Source: Corynebacterium ulcerans
GTDB lineage: Bacteria; Actinomycetota; Actinomycetes; Mycobacteriales; Mycobacteriaceae
Direction of reading: 5' to 3'
NCBI RefSeq assembly: GCF_900187135.1
Contig: NZ_LT906443.1
Span: 682,001-746,000 of the forward strand
DNA length: 64,000 bases
Shown here: positions 35,591 to 45,259 of the stretch, one piece after another
How the letters are laid out: each line of letters opens with the position of its first letter
Numbering within the stretch: the stretch's first letter is position 1
Translations under genes and position numbers: made by a program
Notes under the pieces: model-generated
Databases searched by the model: none
The model's input: only the letters and a program-made list of their open reading frames with translations
Told to the model about the DNA's origin: nothing

Positions 35591-37039
35591 TTAAGCACCC
35601 GCAGTATCTCGAGCAATACTCTCTAGAATGAAGTCCTTCACTGCAGCCACATCATTAGGTAGATCTGTGACATGGCGTGGTGCATCCAAGATTCCAGTAA
35701 AGCGCTCTGGAATCTCAGGACCGCGTCCTACTGCTTCTACAATGGTATCCGTGAATTTCACGGGTAGAGCGGTCTCCAAACACACGATGGGGCTTTCAAT
35801 CTGGCTAGCCCACTCGCGCGCGACTTTCACCCCATCAGCGGTATGCGGATCCAACATCAGGCCCCGGCGCGTATAGCAATCGGCGATGGTGGCTATACGG
35901 TCTGCGTGGGTGGAACTACCCGACGCAAAACCATAATGCGTGGCAGCGTGCTCAAATGATTCGTCATCGGCAAGAGAAAAACCGCCAGCTTTTACTTGTT
36001 CCCCAAAGAGTTCTGAGCAGCGCTCGGCATCTCTTCCTAACAGGTCAAAAATAAACCGCTCAAAGTTGGACGCTCTAGAAATATCCATCGAGGGCGAGGA
36101 TGTCTCATGAGTCTCAGCTGCAGAGCGCACACGGTACTCACCGGTTTTAAAGAACTCATCAAGAACATCGTTTTCATTGGTGGCAACGATGAGTCTGTCG
36201 ATCGGCAGCCCCATTTGCTTAGCAATGTGTCCGGCACAGATATCGCCAAAGTTTCCGGTGGGAACGCAGAAACTAACTTTTTGATCGTTGTTCTCCGTTA
36301 CTTTGAGCCACGAAGAAATGTAGTAGACCACTTGCGCCATCAAACGGGCCCAGTTAATTGAGTTCACTGCACCAATGTGGTTGTTCGCTTTAAAATCCGC
36401 GTCGGACGACACAGCTTTAACCACGTCTTGACAATCATCAAAAACGCCATCTAGCGCGATATTAAAGATATTTGGGTCATCCAGACCAAACATCTGGGCC
36501 TGCTGGAATGGCGTCATGCGGTCTTTAGGGGTGAGCATGAACACACGGATTCCTGCACGCCCACGCATCGCGTATTCAGCAGAGGATCCTGTGTCGCCAG
36601 AGGTGGCACCCAGAATGTTTAAGGTCTCTTTCCTCCGGCGTAGCTCATATTCAAAGAGCTCGCCAAGAAGCTGCATGGCCATGTCTTTGAATGCAGCGGT
36701 CGGTCCCTCAGATAGGTGGCCTATATAAATGCCGTCCTCGAGCTTGGTCACCGGGACGATTTCTTCGTCGGCAAACTTGGGCGTCGTGTAAGCGCGCGCA
36801 GTAATGGCTTCTAGATCCGCTGCCGGGATGTCGTCGACAAAGAGCTTAAGCACTTCTGCGGCTAGTGCTGCGTAACCTTGCTGGGCGAGAATACCGCGCC
36901 AGGTATCTAACGTGGCAGCGTCGAGACGCGGATAATACTCAGGAAGGTACAAACCGCCGTCTGGGGCAAGACCACCCAAAAGTATGTCAGTAAACGCTAC
37001 GGGGGTCTGGGAAGTGTCTCTTGTCGAAATGTAGTGCAC
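35591..37039 (-). CDS. thrC: Threonine synthase
   Basis: This PLP enzyme of 482 residues converts O-phosphohomoserine to threonine. The PLP lysine is in 'EGPTAAFKDMAMQ', the phosphate-binding loop in 'GATSGDTGSSAEYA', and 'VPTGNFGDICAGHIAK' is a fold-type II motif. The start is the GTG at 37039, giving 'MHYISTRDTSQTP', which matches corynebacterial ThrC. An in-frame extension to 37159 is unlike any ThrC N-terminus and is rejected. Confidence 0.95.
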   Translation of the reverse strand: MHYISTRDTSQTPVAFTDILLGGLAPDGGLYLPEYYPRLDAATLDTWRGILAQQGYAALAAEVLKLFVDDIPAADLEAITARAYTTPKFADEEIVPVTKLEDGIYIGHLSEGPTAAFKDMAMQLLGELFEYELRRRKETLNILGATSGDTGSSAEYAMRGRAGIRVFMLTPKDRMTPFQQAQMFGLDDPNIFNIALDGVFDDCQDVVKAVSSDADFKANNHIGAVNSINWARLMAQVVYYISSWLKVTENNDQKVSFCVPTGNFGDICAGHIAKQMGLPIDRLIVATNENDVLDEFFKTGEYRVRSAAETHETSSPSMDISRASNFERFIFDLLGRDAERCSELFGEQVKAGGFSLADDESFEHAATHYGFASGSSTHADRIATIADCYTRRGLMLDPHTADGVKVAREWASQIESPIVCLETALPVKFTDTIVEAVGRGPEIPERFTGILDAPRHVTDLPNDVAAVKDFILESIARDTAGA

Positions 37040-37271
37040 GGCTACTACACTAGCGTCGACGGCTCTAGCGCTGAAGAAAACGGATGGACATTTCTTATCG
37101 CTACCCCCACCAATTGCATCGATTTTTATATCGTATGAGCTCGCGACTGAACCAGGCATGTGTTCTCATTTTGTTCTTGCCGGCTCGGTACTTCCCATAC
37201 ACATCGATTCCGCAAATAGTGGTAGATAATAGAATTTACTACTGCACGCAGACCCACCCGATAGGAATTCC

Positions 37272-38045
37272 GTGGAACCCAAAGACTTGAAAAAACGCTT
37301 CCTCATTGTCTTCTCTCTGTGCTTGGCAGTGGCACTAGTGGCAATGCTGGCGGCGTGGAAGATAGCGACGAGCCTCCGCGACTCCGATTCCGCGCATAAT
37401 GCACTCAGTTCTGAGTCGGCGACGAGCCAATCGGAGTCCGCAGAAGATCCGGAGTCGTCTGAGAGTTCCGCATCAGACTCACCAGAACCCGAGGCAAACG
37501 TTAACGCTGGCCCTCCTCCCACACGCATTGGTTCTTTCACCATGACCGGCACAGCCAGCATCACCGGGGCCACCTATGATTCGATGCCCTATGAGCTGCC
37601 ACTCAATCCTGCTGGTCCTCAAGCAACGATGGTGCGCTGGGTCGATGGCTGGGGCCAATCTCCTGCCACCGCAGAACACGGCACCACCTACGTCTTAGGC
37701 CATGCGTGGGGCCAGCAGCGGCTCGTGTTTAATCCCATCTCCGAGATAGTTACACAGCACGTGGACTTCAACCGCCCTACTCCTGTTCGCGGTGAATCCG
37801 GCGATATGATCACGCGTTATCAAACAGACGTGCTCAACGGCGACGTCGTCACGATGACCGATGCAGAGGGGCATTCTCGCCGGTGGGTAATTGATAATGC
37901 TTATCTCGTGGATAAATACGATGCCATCGATGACTCCGAGCTTGTCGACACCTCTATTCCCGGCCGTATCGTCCTCATCGCCTGCTCTGTAGACGGCGCC
38001 GTGGATCTCAACTACAACGTAATTGCAACTGGGCACCTTGCCTGA
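37272..38045 (+). CDS. Sortase-like secreted/membrane-anchored protein
   Basis: This 257-residue protein has an N-terminal transmembrane anchor (about residues 9-30), a Ser/Glu-rich low-complexity stalk (about 38-75) and a C-terminal sortase-type beta-barrel domain. The presumed catalytic His is in 'TYVLGHAWG' and the Cys in 'IVLIACSVDG'. The position that carries the sortase Arg, in the strand after the Cys, reads 'LNYNVIATGHL', with Asn in place of Arg. Activity is therefore uncertain. No LPxTG substrate gene or pilin cluster is adjacent. The GTG start has AGGA upstream. An MFS gene follows 9 bp later. Confidence 0.72.
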   Translation: MEPKDLKKRFLIVFSLCLAVALVAMLAAWKIATSLRDSDSAHNALSSESATSQSESAEDPESSESSASDSPEPEANVNAGPPPTRIGSFTMTGTASITGATYDSMPYELPLNPAGPQATMVRWVDGWGQSPATAEHGTTYVLGHAWGQQRLVFNPISEIVTQHVDFNRPTPVRGESGDMITRYQTDVLNGDVVTMTDAEGHSRRWVIDNAYLVDKYDAIDDSELVDTSIPGRIVLIACSVDGAVDLNYNVIATGHLA

Positions 38046-38054
38046 TGATTTTCC

Positions 38055-39344
38055 GTGAGCCTATCTTCGAACTCTCGTCCTGTTAACGCCGAGCCGCCTG
38101 GCTTCCGCCGTGCAGTTCTCGTCTGGTCATGTGCGTGCTTGGTTTATATCGTCGCGATTACTGGCCGGACCTCTTTCGGTGTGGCCGGTGTCGCGGCGAT
38201 CGATAGGTTCCACATCGACGCCAGTCAATTGGCGCTATTCACCTCCGTGCAGGTGGGAACTTATGCCCTGGCGCAGATTCCCATGGGCCTACTCATAGAC
38301 CGTTACGGCCCCAGAAAAGCACTGCTCGCCGGCGCGTTACTGATGGCAACTGGCCAAGTAGTTTTGGCGCTAAGCACCACACTCCCCCTCGCTGTCGGTG
38401 CACGTGTTCTTATCGGTGCTGGCGACGCCACCGGTTTCCTTTCCGTCATGCGGCTTATACCGGCATGGTTCCCGCTGCGCCGAGCTCCTTTATTTGCGCA
38501 GTTGAGCGGGGCACTTGGACAAGTCGGACAGTTTGTCTCAGCAGTCCCTTTCCTAGCGCTGCTCAATGCCCACGGCTGGGAAATAGCCTTTGTGAGTCTT
38601 GGAGCGGTCGGCATCATCATCGCGTTCGCAGCGTCGCTAGTGATAGCCGACAACCCGCACCAAGTCGGCTATTCCCCCACGAAGAAGCATCGCCGTCCAC
38701 TTCAGTATGGTCCACGTCCCAGTGCTCCGTTTTTGCTTTCTACCGTGGTCAAAGACCCCATCGCATGGCAGGCGGTTTTTATCCATTGGGTTAACATGGC
38801 GCCCCTGAATGTTTTTCTTTTGCTTTGGGGCGTTCCGCTCATGACGTTAGGCATGGGGCTTGACAGCTCGCACGTGGCGATTGTCCTTACGATCGCCACT
38901 GTGGGTTCTATCAGCGCAGGCCCCTTACATGGAGTGATCTCTGCGGTTTTAGGTAGGCGTCGCGACGCCGCAGCTCTTGGCGCCGCGCTCATCATCGCGG
39001 TAATCCACATATGGTTCTTCTCTGGCTCCGAACCACGTGGGTTCCGAGCCATCGCATTCTTAGTATTAGCCGTGGTCTTCATTATGCCGGCCGCGAATTA
39101 TGGTTTTGATACGGTCCGGGAAACAGTTCCCCTCGCTGTGGTCAGCACTGCAACTGGTCTGGCAAACATGGGTGGTTTTACTGCCACGATGATCTCTGCC
39201 CAGCTCTTAGGGCTGCTTCTCGACGTCCACAGCGTAGGCACCTACACCTGGAGCGATTTCCGTTTCGCTTGGCTAGCGGTGCTGGGCACATGGGCTTTTG
39301 GCATGGTGATGCTCTGTATGCTTCAATCCCGCACACGCAGATAA
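38055..39344 (+). CDS. MFS transporter
   Basis: This 429-residue major-facilitator protein has twelve hydrophobic segments. The loop 2-3 motif 'GLLIDRYGPRKALL' is the classical G-x-x-x-D-R-x-G-R/P-K motif A. The N-terminus 'GRTSFGVAGVAAIDRFHI' resembles the nitrate/sugar-acid type subfamilies, but the substrate is unknown. The GTG start is 9 bp after the sortase-like gene, suggesting one transcript. Confidence 0.88.
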   Translation: MSLSSNSRPVNAEPPGFRRAVLVWSCACLVYIVAITGRTSFGVAGVAAIDRFHIDASQLALFTSVQVGTYALAQIPMGLLIDRYGPRKALLAGALLMATGQVVLALSTTLPLAVGARVLIGAGDATGFLSVMRLIPAWFPLRRAPLFAQLSGALGQVGQFVSAVPFLALLNAHGWEIAFVSLGAVGIIIAFAASLVIADNPHQVGYSPTKKHRRPLQYGPRPSAPFLLSTVVKDPIAWQAVFIHWVNMAPLNVFLLLWGVPLMTLGMGLDSSHVAIVLTIATVGSISAGPLHGVISAVLGRRRDAAALGAALIIAVIHIWFFSGSEPRGFRAIAFLVLAVVFIMPAANYGFDTVRETVPLAVVSTATGLANMGGFTATMISAQLLGLLLDVHSVGTYTWSDFRFAWLAVLGTWAFGMVMLCMLQSRTRR

Positions 39345-39379
39345 AACCAGCGTAGGCGGGATGTGCTTACGGAACATTC

Positions 39380-39640
39380 TTAGTGGCTACCTCGACGAGA
39401 GATGAGGGCGTCGATAAGCGAGTTCAACGCTTGATCCCCAAATTGCTTCGCGTCTGAGTATGGAGCTTCTCGTGTAATACGAGGAGGCTCTGACTGGGTG
39501 TCTGCATTCACTTTAAGGACGGTGCCTTCAACGGTGATAGCTGTGCGACTTTTTGCCCCGGTCGATTCAATTGCTCGGACAAAAGTCTGCAGATCACCAA
39601 CCGTGGCACCGTCAAGATCAAGGCTCACAACAATAGACAT
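39380..39640 (-). CDS. Small hypothetical protein, 86 residues
   Basis: This 86-residue protein starts 'MSIVVSLDLDGATVGDLQTF' and ends in a basic 'LISRRGSH'. It has an alternating strand/helix pattern ('TAITVEGTVLKVNAD') consistent with a small alpha/beta fold. I recognise no family motif. GGAG precedes the ATG. It lies 92 bp downstream of hmuO on the same strand and could share its transcript. Confidence 0.65.
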   Translation of the reverse strand: MSIVVSLDLDGATVGDLQTFVRAIESTGAKSRTAITVEGTVLKVNADTQSEPPRITREAPYSDAKQFGDQALNSLIDALISRRGSH

Positions 39641-39732
39641 GGCAGAGCTCCTTAGATTAATCCCTATTTCTCTTTACGTCTCCACCATATCGAGCCGCTA
39701 CGGTCCCATGTATCGGGGAAATCCCCCATTTT

Positions 39733-40371
39733 TTAGGTAAGCTCTGCAAAAACTCGCTGATTATAGGTAAAAGCAGCGCTGGCCTCTTCAAGCATCTGGT
39801 CGACTTCATCAGCAGACAACAGTAGTTCATCAAGGTTTTGACGATACTTGTCTTTGTAGACCTTGAGTTTGTCGATGCCTTCAAAGGAATAGAACTTGAG
39901 CGATTTCTCATCCACCCCGTAATGCCGGCTCATCATCCGCGCGATGACCTGTCCGCCAGAGAGGTCTCCCAGGTAACGGACATAGTGATGGGCAACAAGG
40001 GCAGGCCCGTTAGCTTCATCACGGATGTGATTGAGCCGCGCGACATAGTCACGGACAGCAGGTAGCGCAATAAGGTCATCTCGCCATTGATCGTTGCCAT
40101 GGAAATTATCAATATCTTTGGCCAAAATATCTGCGCGGTTAAGTTTCGGGTCCAGTAGATCGGTGGCAAATCCCTCCGCACGTACTACATCAGCTGCTTC
40201 TTCCAACGCTGTGTAAAAAAGCCATGCCTGTTCTTGCAGTCGAATGAACGCCTCAGCATCCAAGCGTCCCTCAATTAAGTCACTCATAAAAGAGGAATGC
40301 TCTGCATCAGCGTGTGCCTTAGCGGTTGACTCCTTGAGCTCGGCAGCCAGTCCTTTAGTTGCGGTTGTCAT
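39733..40371 (-). CDS. hmuO: Heme oxygenase
   Basis: HmuO opens heme to biliverdin, CO and Fe2+ and lets the cell use host heme iron. The proximal ligand is His20 in 'AKAHADAEH', and the distal helix motif '[14 protein letters not shown]' is intact. At 212 residues it is close to C. diphtheriae HmuO. In that genus hmuO is repressed by DtxR with iron and activated with heme by ChrA/HrrA. The region just upstream holds two inverted repeats that may carry such control. Confidence 0.95.
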   Translation of the reverse strand: MTTATKGLAAELKESTAKAHADAEHSSFMSDLIEGRLDAEAFIRLQEQAWLFYTALEEAADVVRAEGFATDLLDPKLNRADILAKDIDNFHGNDQWRDDLIALPAVRDYVARLNHIRDEANGPALVAHHYVRYLGDLSGGQVIARMMSRHYGVDEKSLKFYSFEGIDKLKVYKDKYRQNLDELLLSADEVDQMLEEASAAFTYNQRVFAELT

Positions 40372-40380
40372 TATAAGTAG

Positions 40381-40434
40381 CCTTTCCCTAATAGTCTTTT
40401 TGATAACTAGAAAAACCAGACTATTTAGGAAAGG
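40381..40434. promoter_or_regulatory. Imperfect 17-bp inverted repeat upstream of hmuO
   Basis: CCTTTCCCTAATAGTCT (40381-40397) pairs with AGACTATTTAGGAAAGG (40418-40434) with two mismatches, around a 20-nt spacer. It begins 10 bp upstream of the hmuO ATG. A weak DtxR-like match (12 of 19) overlaps its right arm at 40425-40443. Confidence 0.6.
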
Positions 40435-40444
40435 GTCGCCTTAC

Positions 40445-40462
40445 ATCAACCGTCTGGTTGAT
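40445..40462. promoter_or_regulatory. Operator-like palindrome upstream of hmuO
   Basis: ATCAACC (40445-40451) and GGTTGAT (40456-40462) form a perfect 7-bp dyad around 4 bases, about 75 bp upstream of the hmuO start. The size suits a dimeric regulator, but no known consensus is assigned. Confidence 0.45.
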
Positions 40463-40520
40463 TCTCCACTCCCCCTCGTAGCCAACCACTCTGCCCCATA
40501 AGCACGCGTGAGCCGACACG

Positions 40521-43500
40521 CTAGCTATAACCCGGGCTTATTTCTCCCCAAAAAACCTCGTCAACTACAGCTCGAGCTCGACGAGTTACCTTGAGGTAGT
40601 GATCAAGAAACTCCTGGTTATCGCTAGGATCCCATCCCGCAGCGCCCGCGATTGCCGCCAATTGTGGACCAGGCTGAGGCAATTGATCAACGCGCTTACC
40701 GCGCACAAGCACAATCGCATTCCGCGCCCGTGTTGCTGCTAACCACGCAGCACGCAATATCTCTACCTTCTGAGGCGAGATAATCGCATGCCTCTCCAGC
40801 GCATCTAAAGCACGCAACGTTGAAGGAGTGTGAAGATCGTCGTGTTGATGCGCATGCATAAGCGTCAACAACTGGACTGTCCATTCGATATCCGTGAGCG
40901 CACCACGACCCAATTTGGTGTGTGTGTTTCGGTCCGCCCCCCGAGGCAGGCGCTCTTCATCCACCCGCGCTTTCATCCGACGGACCTCTCTTATCACCTT
41001 GTCGGAGGCCCCTACCTGTGGATACCGAATACTCTCGATCATATGGAGGAATCGCTTTCCAAGCTCTTCATCGCCTGCAACCCACTCGGCACGCAATAAA
41101 GCCTGTATCTCCCAGACCTCCCCCCACTGCTCGTAGTACCGAGCATAAGAATCTAAAGTGCGAACAACAGCCCCGGAACGCCCCTCAGGACGCAACCCTA
41201 GGTCTACTTCCAGTGGTGGATCCCCACTGGGTTTAGCCAGCCTTGCACGCATCCGATCACATATCGTAATCGCCCATCGCACGGCTTCATTTTCGTCCTG
41301 ACCGTCGACTGGGTCGCAAACAAACAACACATCGGCATCTGAGCCATACCCCAGTTCTGCCCCTCCAAGACGCCCCATACCGATAACGGCAATCTTGGCC
41401 GGCGGTATCGCGCTCTCCGACTCAGCCATACTGGCTGCTATCTCAGCACGCAACGCAGCTTCTAAAACAGCGTCCCATACTGACGATAAGCTGTGACAGA
41501 CTTCTTTTACCTCCATCATTCCGAGCAGATCAGCGCTAGCAATTCGTGCAAGCTCTGCGCGCCGGAGTGAACGAGCCACTGCGATTGCCTTCTCCGGGCT
41601 TTCCTGTCGTACTGATGCTGCCACCAAAGATCGCGCTAATCGTTCGGCGGTTGTATCCAATAATTTTGGCCCACTTGCCCCATCGGCTAACTGTTTGACC
41701 AAGTCCGGAGCAGAAATGATGAGATCAGCCGTATACGGAGAGTTACCGAGAATCTTCATCAATCGCTGTCCCACGATTCCCTCGTCACGCAGCATTCGCA
41801 AAAACCAGGAGCGGTCATTAGCAGCGTCCGAGAGCTTCCGATAATTCAGAAGTCCGGCATCAGGATCGGCAGTCTGTGCCAACCATTCCATATGCGTAGG
41901 TAGCAGCATCGCTTGAATCTTTGCTTTTCTTCCCGCTTTCGCAGCAAGGGCATGCAAATGGTCAAATGCTCTATCCGGGAACTTGTACCCTAAAGCCGCC
42001 AGCTGCAGCTTCGCGGCCTGCGGCGTTAGCTTAAGCGCGCCAACGGAAATGTTGACCACAGAGTTAAGAAGAGGACGATAAAATAATTTCCGATGCAAGC
42101 TAGAAATTTGCAGACGAACTCTCTTTAACTGCTGCATCATAAGCTGAGTCTCGCCCGCATCATGCGTACTTCTAAACCCTGAGGAACGCGCTAGCCAGCG
42201 CAAAACCTTCTCTTTATTAGGGTCTGGCATAGTGTGCGTTCTTTTGAGTTTTTGCAACTGCAATCGGTGTTCCAACAACCGCAAAAATTCATACGACTCA
42301 ATGAGTTCCGCACCATCATCGCGCCCAACATATCCGCCTTCAATGAGGGCTTCTAAAGCTTGAATGGTAGATAAAACCCGCAGAGACTCGTCTGATCTGC
42401 CATGCACAAGTTGCAGTAATTGGACTGCGAATTCCACGTCTCTCAGGCCACCTGGCCCGAGCTTTAGCTCCCGATTTTTGAGCTTTTCTGGAACATTCTC
42501 TAGCACCCGTCGACGCATACTTTGTACGTCAGTAACAAAAGATTCCCGTTGGCTAGCAGCCCACACCATCGGAGACAACATACGGCTATAGCGAGTAGCC
42601 AAAGGAAGATAACCAGTCATCGGGCGATGTTTGAGGAGTGCTTGGAACTCCCATGTATGCGCCCAACGCTTGTAATACGCAACGTGCGAATCAAGGGTTC
42701 GGACCAGTGCCCCGTGTTTTCCTTCAGGTCGCAGCGCAGCATCTACTTCAAAAAAGGCAGAACACCCAATCCGAATAAATTCTCCTGCTAGCCGTTGCGC
42801 ACGCGGTGTTACCGGTTCCGCAGTAAAGATAACATCAACATCCGAGATGTAATTAAGTTCTTGAGCACCACACTTTCCCATCGCTACCACGGCAAGACGA
42901 GTATCTAGCGGTTGTTCTCCATAGACGTTGCGGGCTGCCACTGCAAGGGCTGCGGTAAGTCCAGCATCCGCTAAGTCCGCCAGCGCCTGTGTGACAACAG
43001 TAAACGGTACTTCAGGTTGACCTAGGCGTCGAGAATCTTTGGGGTAGCTCCCCGCTAGATCGCTCGCAGCGATTCTAAGGAGGTAAGTTCGGTAGGTCTT
43101 TTTCAGTACTTTCTCTGCTTCTGCCCCGGCGAATCCTGCAACGTAGGTACCGGGCGTTTCCAGCGATTCTTCCGCAGGATCAGGTTCTGAAAGATCTATG
43201 TCAAAGGAAAACTCACGATCAGGATTCTCACTGGCGCTCCTAGATTCTTTTGATTCCGGACTGAATACCGCTGGCTGTGCAGCAACAGCAGACAACATCC
43301 CATGCATCATCTCTTGACGCGTGGGAAAACCCCACTGCAATGCACGCCATTGATCTTCACATGCCGCAAGATGATCACCAAGAGTCGAAGACGCTCCGAG
43401 TAAGGAAAAAAGCCGAACTCTAAAAACCAAATTCTGACGCAGCTCAAGCAGAAAATCGGCTCGTGCAGACTCTTCCATCGAATCTGCTATACGCATTAAT

Positions 43501-43667
43501 GTATTGAGAGCTAAGTCGGGGTCTGCCGAACCGGCCAATGACCACAACAAATCCACAGAATCGGGCTGCAACCAGCCTAAGGATTCAAGATCAGCTTTGG
43601 CATTTCTACCATTAAGTCCCAAAGAGCTAAGCGACGGCACCACATTCCGCGCAGCAGGAGTAGTCAT
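40521..43667 (-). CDS. glnE: Bifunctional glutamine synthetase adenylyltransferase/deadenylase
   Basis: GlnE adds AMP to and removes it from the Tyr of GlnA, switching it off and on with nitrogen supply. The 1048-residue protein has two nucleotidyltransferase domains with GX(11)DXD-like motifs: 'GKCGAQELNYISDVDVIF' in the N-terminal half and 'GRLGGAELGYGSDADVLF' in the C-terminal half, each followed by a helical domain with 'GGLRDVEFAVQLLQL' or 'GALTDIEWTVQLLTL'. It lies 85 bp downstream of glnA2 on the same strand, the mycobacterial order. Confidence 0.96.
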   Translation of the reverse strand: MTTPAARNVVPSLSSLGLNGRNAKADLESLGWLQPDSVDLLWSLAGSADPDLALNTLMRIADSMEESARADFLLELRQNLVFRVRLFSLLGASSTLGDHLAACEDQWRALQWGFPTRQEMMHGMLSAVAAQPAVFSPESKESRSASENPDREFSFDIDLSEPDPAEESLETPGTYVAGFAGAEAEKVLKKTYRTYLLRIAASDLAGSYPKDSRRLGQPEVPFTVVTQALADLADAGLTAALAVAARNVYGEQPLDTRLAVVAMGKCGAQELNYISDVDVIFTAEPVTPRAQRLAGEFIRIGCSAFFEVDAALRPEGKHGALVRTLDSHVAYYKRWAHTWEFQALLKHRPMTGYLPLATRYSRMLSPMVWAASQRESFVTDVQSMRRRVLENVPEKLKNRELKLGPGGLRDVEFAVQLLQLVHGRSDESLRVLSTIQALEALIEGGYVGRDDGAELIESYEFLRLLEHRLQLQKLKRTHTMPDPNKEKVLRWLARSSGFRSTHDAGETQLMMQQLKRVRLQISSLHRKLFYRPLLNSVVNISVGALKLTPQAAKLQLAALGYKFPDRAFDHLHALAAKAGRKAKIQAMLLPTHMEWLAQTADPDAGLLNYRKLSDAANDRSWFLRMLRDEGIVGQRLMKILGNSPYTADLIISAPDLVKQLADGASGPKLLDTTAERLARSLVAASVRQESPEKAIAVARSLRRAELARIASADLLGMMEVKEVCHSLSSVWDAVLEAALRAEIAASMAESESAIPPAKIAVIGMGRLGGAELGYGSDADVLFVCDPVDGQDENEAVRWAITICDRMRARLAKPSGDPPLEVDLGLRPEGRSGAVVRTLDSYARYYEQWGEVWEIQALLRAEWVAGDEELGKRFLHMIESIRYPQVGASDKVIREVRRMKARVDEERLPRGADRNTHTKLGRGALTDIEWTVQLLTLMHAHQHDDLHTPSTLRALDALERHAIISPQKVEILRAAWLAATRARNAIVLVRGKRVDQLPQPGPQLAAIAGAAGWDPSDNQEFLDHYLKVTRRARAVVDEVFWGEISPGYS

Positions 43668-43752
43668 TACCTTAATTCTTCTTCCTTGGTGTACATCCCA
43701 ATCGCTTTTTCGTAGCTATGTCTTAAAAGACACGGAGAAACCCCACCGGTGA

Positions 43753-45096
43753 TTAGTTTTCTAGATTGGTCCGAAGTTCCCATGCCGTAATCTGTTGCTG
43801 GTAGTCGTGCCATTCGCGCCACTTATTACGCAAGAAATACTCAAAAACATGTTCACCCAATACATCCGCCACCAGTTCTGAATGCTCCATCTCCCTCAAA
43901 GCTTGATCCAGGCTTGTTGGCAGGTCCGCATACCCCATGGCTAACCGCTCCCGACGCGTCAAACGTGCAATATCTTCTTCCGCTGCGTCGGGTATCTCGT
44001 AACCTTCTGTGATGCCCTTCAGCCCTGCCCCAATCAAGACTGCCAATGCTAAATATGGGTTGCATGCGGAGTCCGGGGAACGCACTTCTACCCTGCGCGA
44101 ATCCGCTTTGGCCAAGCGATACGTAGGAACCCTTACCAGTGCCGACCGGTTAGAAGCCCCCCACGTTGCTGCAGTAGGCGCCTCATTACCAAAGAGGATT
44201 CGCTTATAGGAGTTAGTCCATTGATTTGTAATGGCAGAAATCTCATTAGCGTGGCGCAAGATACCCGCAATAAATTGCTTAGCGGTACGAGATAAGCCAT
44301 ATTCATCATCTGGATCATGGAAAGCATTGATATCGCCTTCAAAAAGCGACATATGAGTATGCATTGCTGATCCCGCATGATCTCTAAAAGGCTTAGGCAT
44401 AAAGGTTGCACCGATGTTGTTTTGTATCGCAACCCGCTTCATCACGTACCTGAAGGTCATAATGGAATCTGCCATAGTTAAGGCGTCAGCATGGCGTAGG
44501 TCTATTTCTTGCTGTCCCGGTCCAGTCTCATGGTGTGAAAATTCCACGGGTATCCCCATAGATTCCAAAGCCAGCATGGCCTGACGCCTAAATAATGGTG
44601 CGTCATTTTGGCTAGCTTGATCAAAATAACTGCCGTTGTCTGTGGGAATAGGCGGAAGTCCGTCCGTCCGAAGACTTTGAACCAGATAAAACTCAATTTC
44701 AGGTGACACCATACAAGTGAAACCTTCATCAGATGCGCGCTGAAGCTGCTTTCTTAACACCTGCCGAGGATCCGAATAAGAAGGTTTTCCATCCGGATTT
44801 AAAATATCGCAGAACATCCGGGCCGTACACGAGTCAGTGTCGTTGCCGTCAAAAGGTAATAGCTGAAAGGTAGAAGGATCTGGCATAGCAATTGTGTCTG
44901 CTTCCGACACTCGAGAAAATCCTTCGATGGCAGAACCATCAAAACCAATGCCTTCTTCAAAAGCACCTTCGAGTTCTGCAGGTGCCACGGCGACTGATTT
45001 CAGGTACCCCAAGATATCCGTAAACCAAAGGCGCACAAATTTAATATCTCTTTCTTCAATTGTGCGGAGTACAAATTCCTGCTGTGAGTTCATAGC
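43753..45096 (-). CDS. glnA2: Glutamine synthetase type I, second copy
   Basis: This 447-residue GS paralogue has 'GFDGSAIEGF', 'EIEFYLVQ', 'AGSAMHTHMS' and 'NRSALVRVP'. It lacks the 'LYELPPEE' adenylylation segment; the matching region reads 'YEIPDAAEEDIARLTRRER', so it is probably not a GlnE target even though the genes are adjacent. The start is the ATG giving 'MNSQQEFVLRTIEERD'; 23 more codons are open upstream. In C. glutamicum glnA2 is dispensable for ammonium assimilation (family knowledge). Confidence 0.93.
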   Translation of the reverse strand, partial: AMNSQQEFVLRTIEERDIKFVRLWFTDILGYLKSVAVAPAELEGAFEEGIGFDGSAIEGFSRVSEADTIAMPDPSTFQLLPFDGNDTDSCTARMFCDILNPDGKPSYSDPRQVLRKQLQRASDEGFTCMVSPEIEFYLVQSLRTDGLPPIPTDNGSYFDQASQNDAPLFRRQAMLALESMGIPVEFSHHETGPGQQEIDLRHADALTMADSIMTFRYVMKRVAIQNNIGATFMPKPFRDHAGSAMHTHMSLFEGDINAFHDPDDEYGLSRTAKQFIAGILRHANEISAITNQWTNSYKRILFGNEAPTAATWGASNRSALVRVPTYRLAKADSRRVEVRSPDSACNPYLALAVLIGAGLKGITEGYEIPDAAEEDIARLTRRERLAMGYADLPTSLDQALREMEHSELVADVLGEHVFEYFLRNKWREWHDYQQQITAWELRTNLEN

Positions 45097-45259
45097 TCTC
45101 ACGATACTTTCTACCTTCAACATCGGGGGAACGTTCTCCCCCACACGTTTGAGCCACGCCAGCATTAATACCTTGGGGTAGGCAACAGGGGTAAGAGTGT
45201 CACAGCCTCATGCTCCAATATAAATCGCCAATACGTTCGATACGGAAATGGGGTTTAGC

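Noticed and set aside
37040..37159. N-terminal extension of thrC
   Set aside because: Forty extra residues not found in ThrC proteins; the GTG at 37039 gives the expected N-terminus.
39731..39750. DtxR-like TTTTTAGGTAAGC near the hmuO end
   Set aside because: It lies at the 3' end of hmuO, within and just after its last codons, not in a promoter position.
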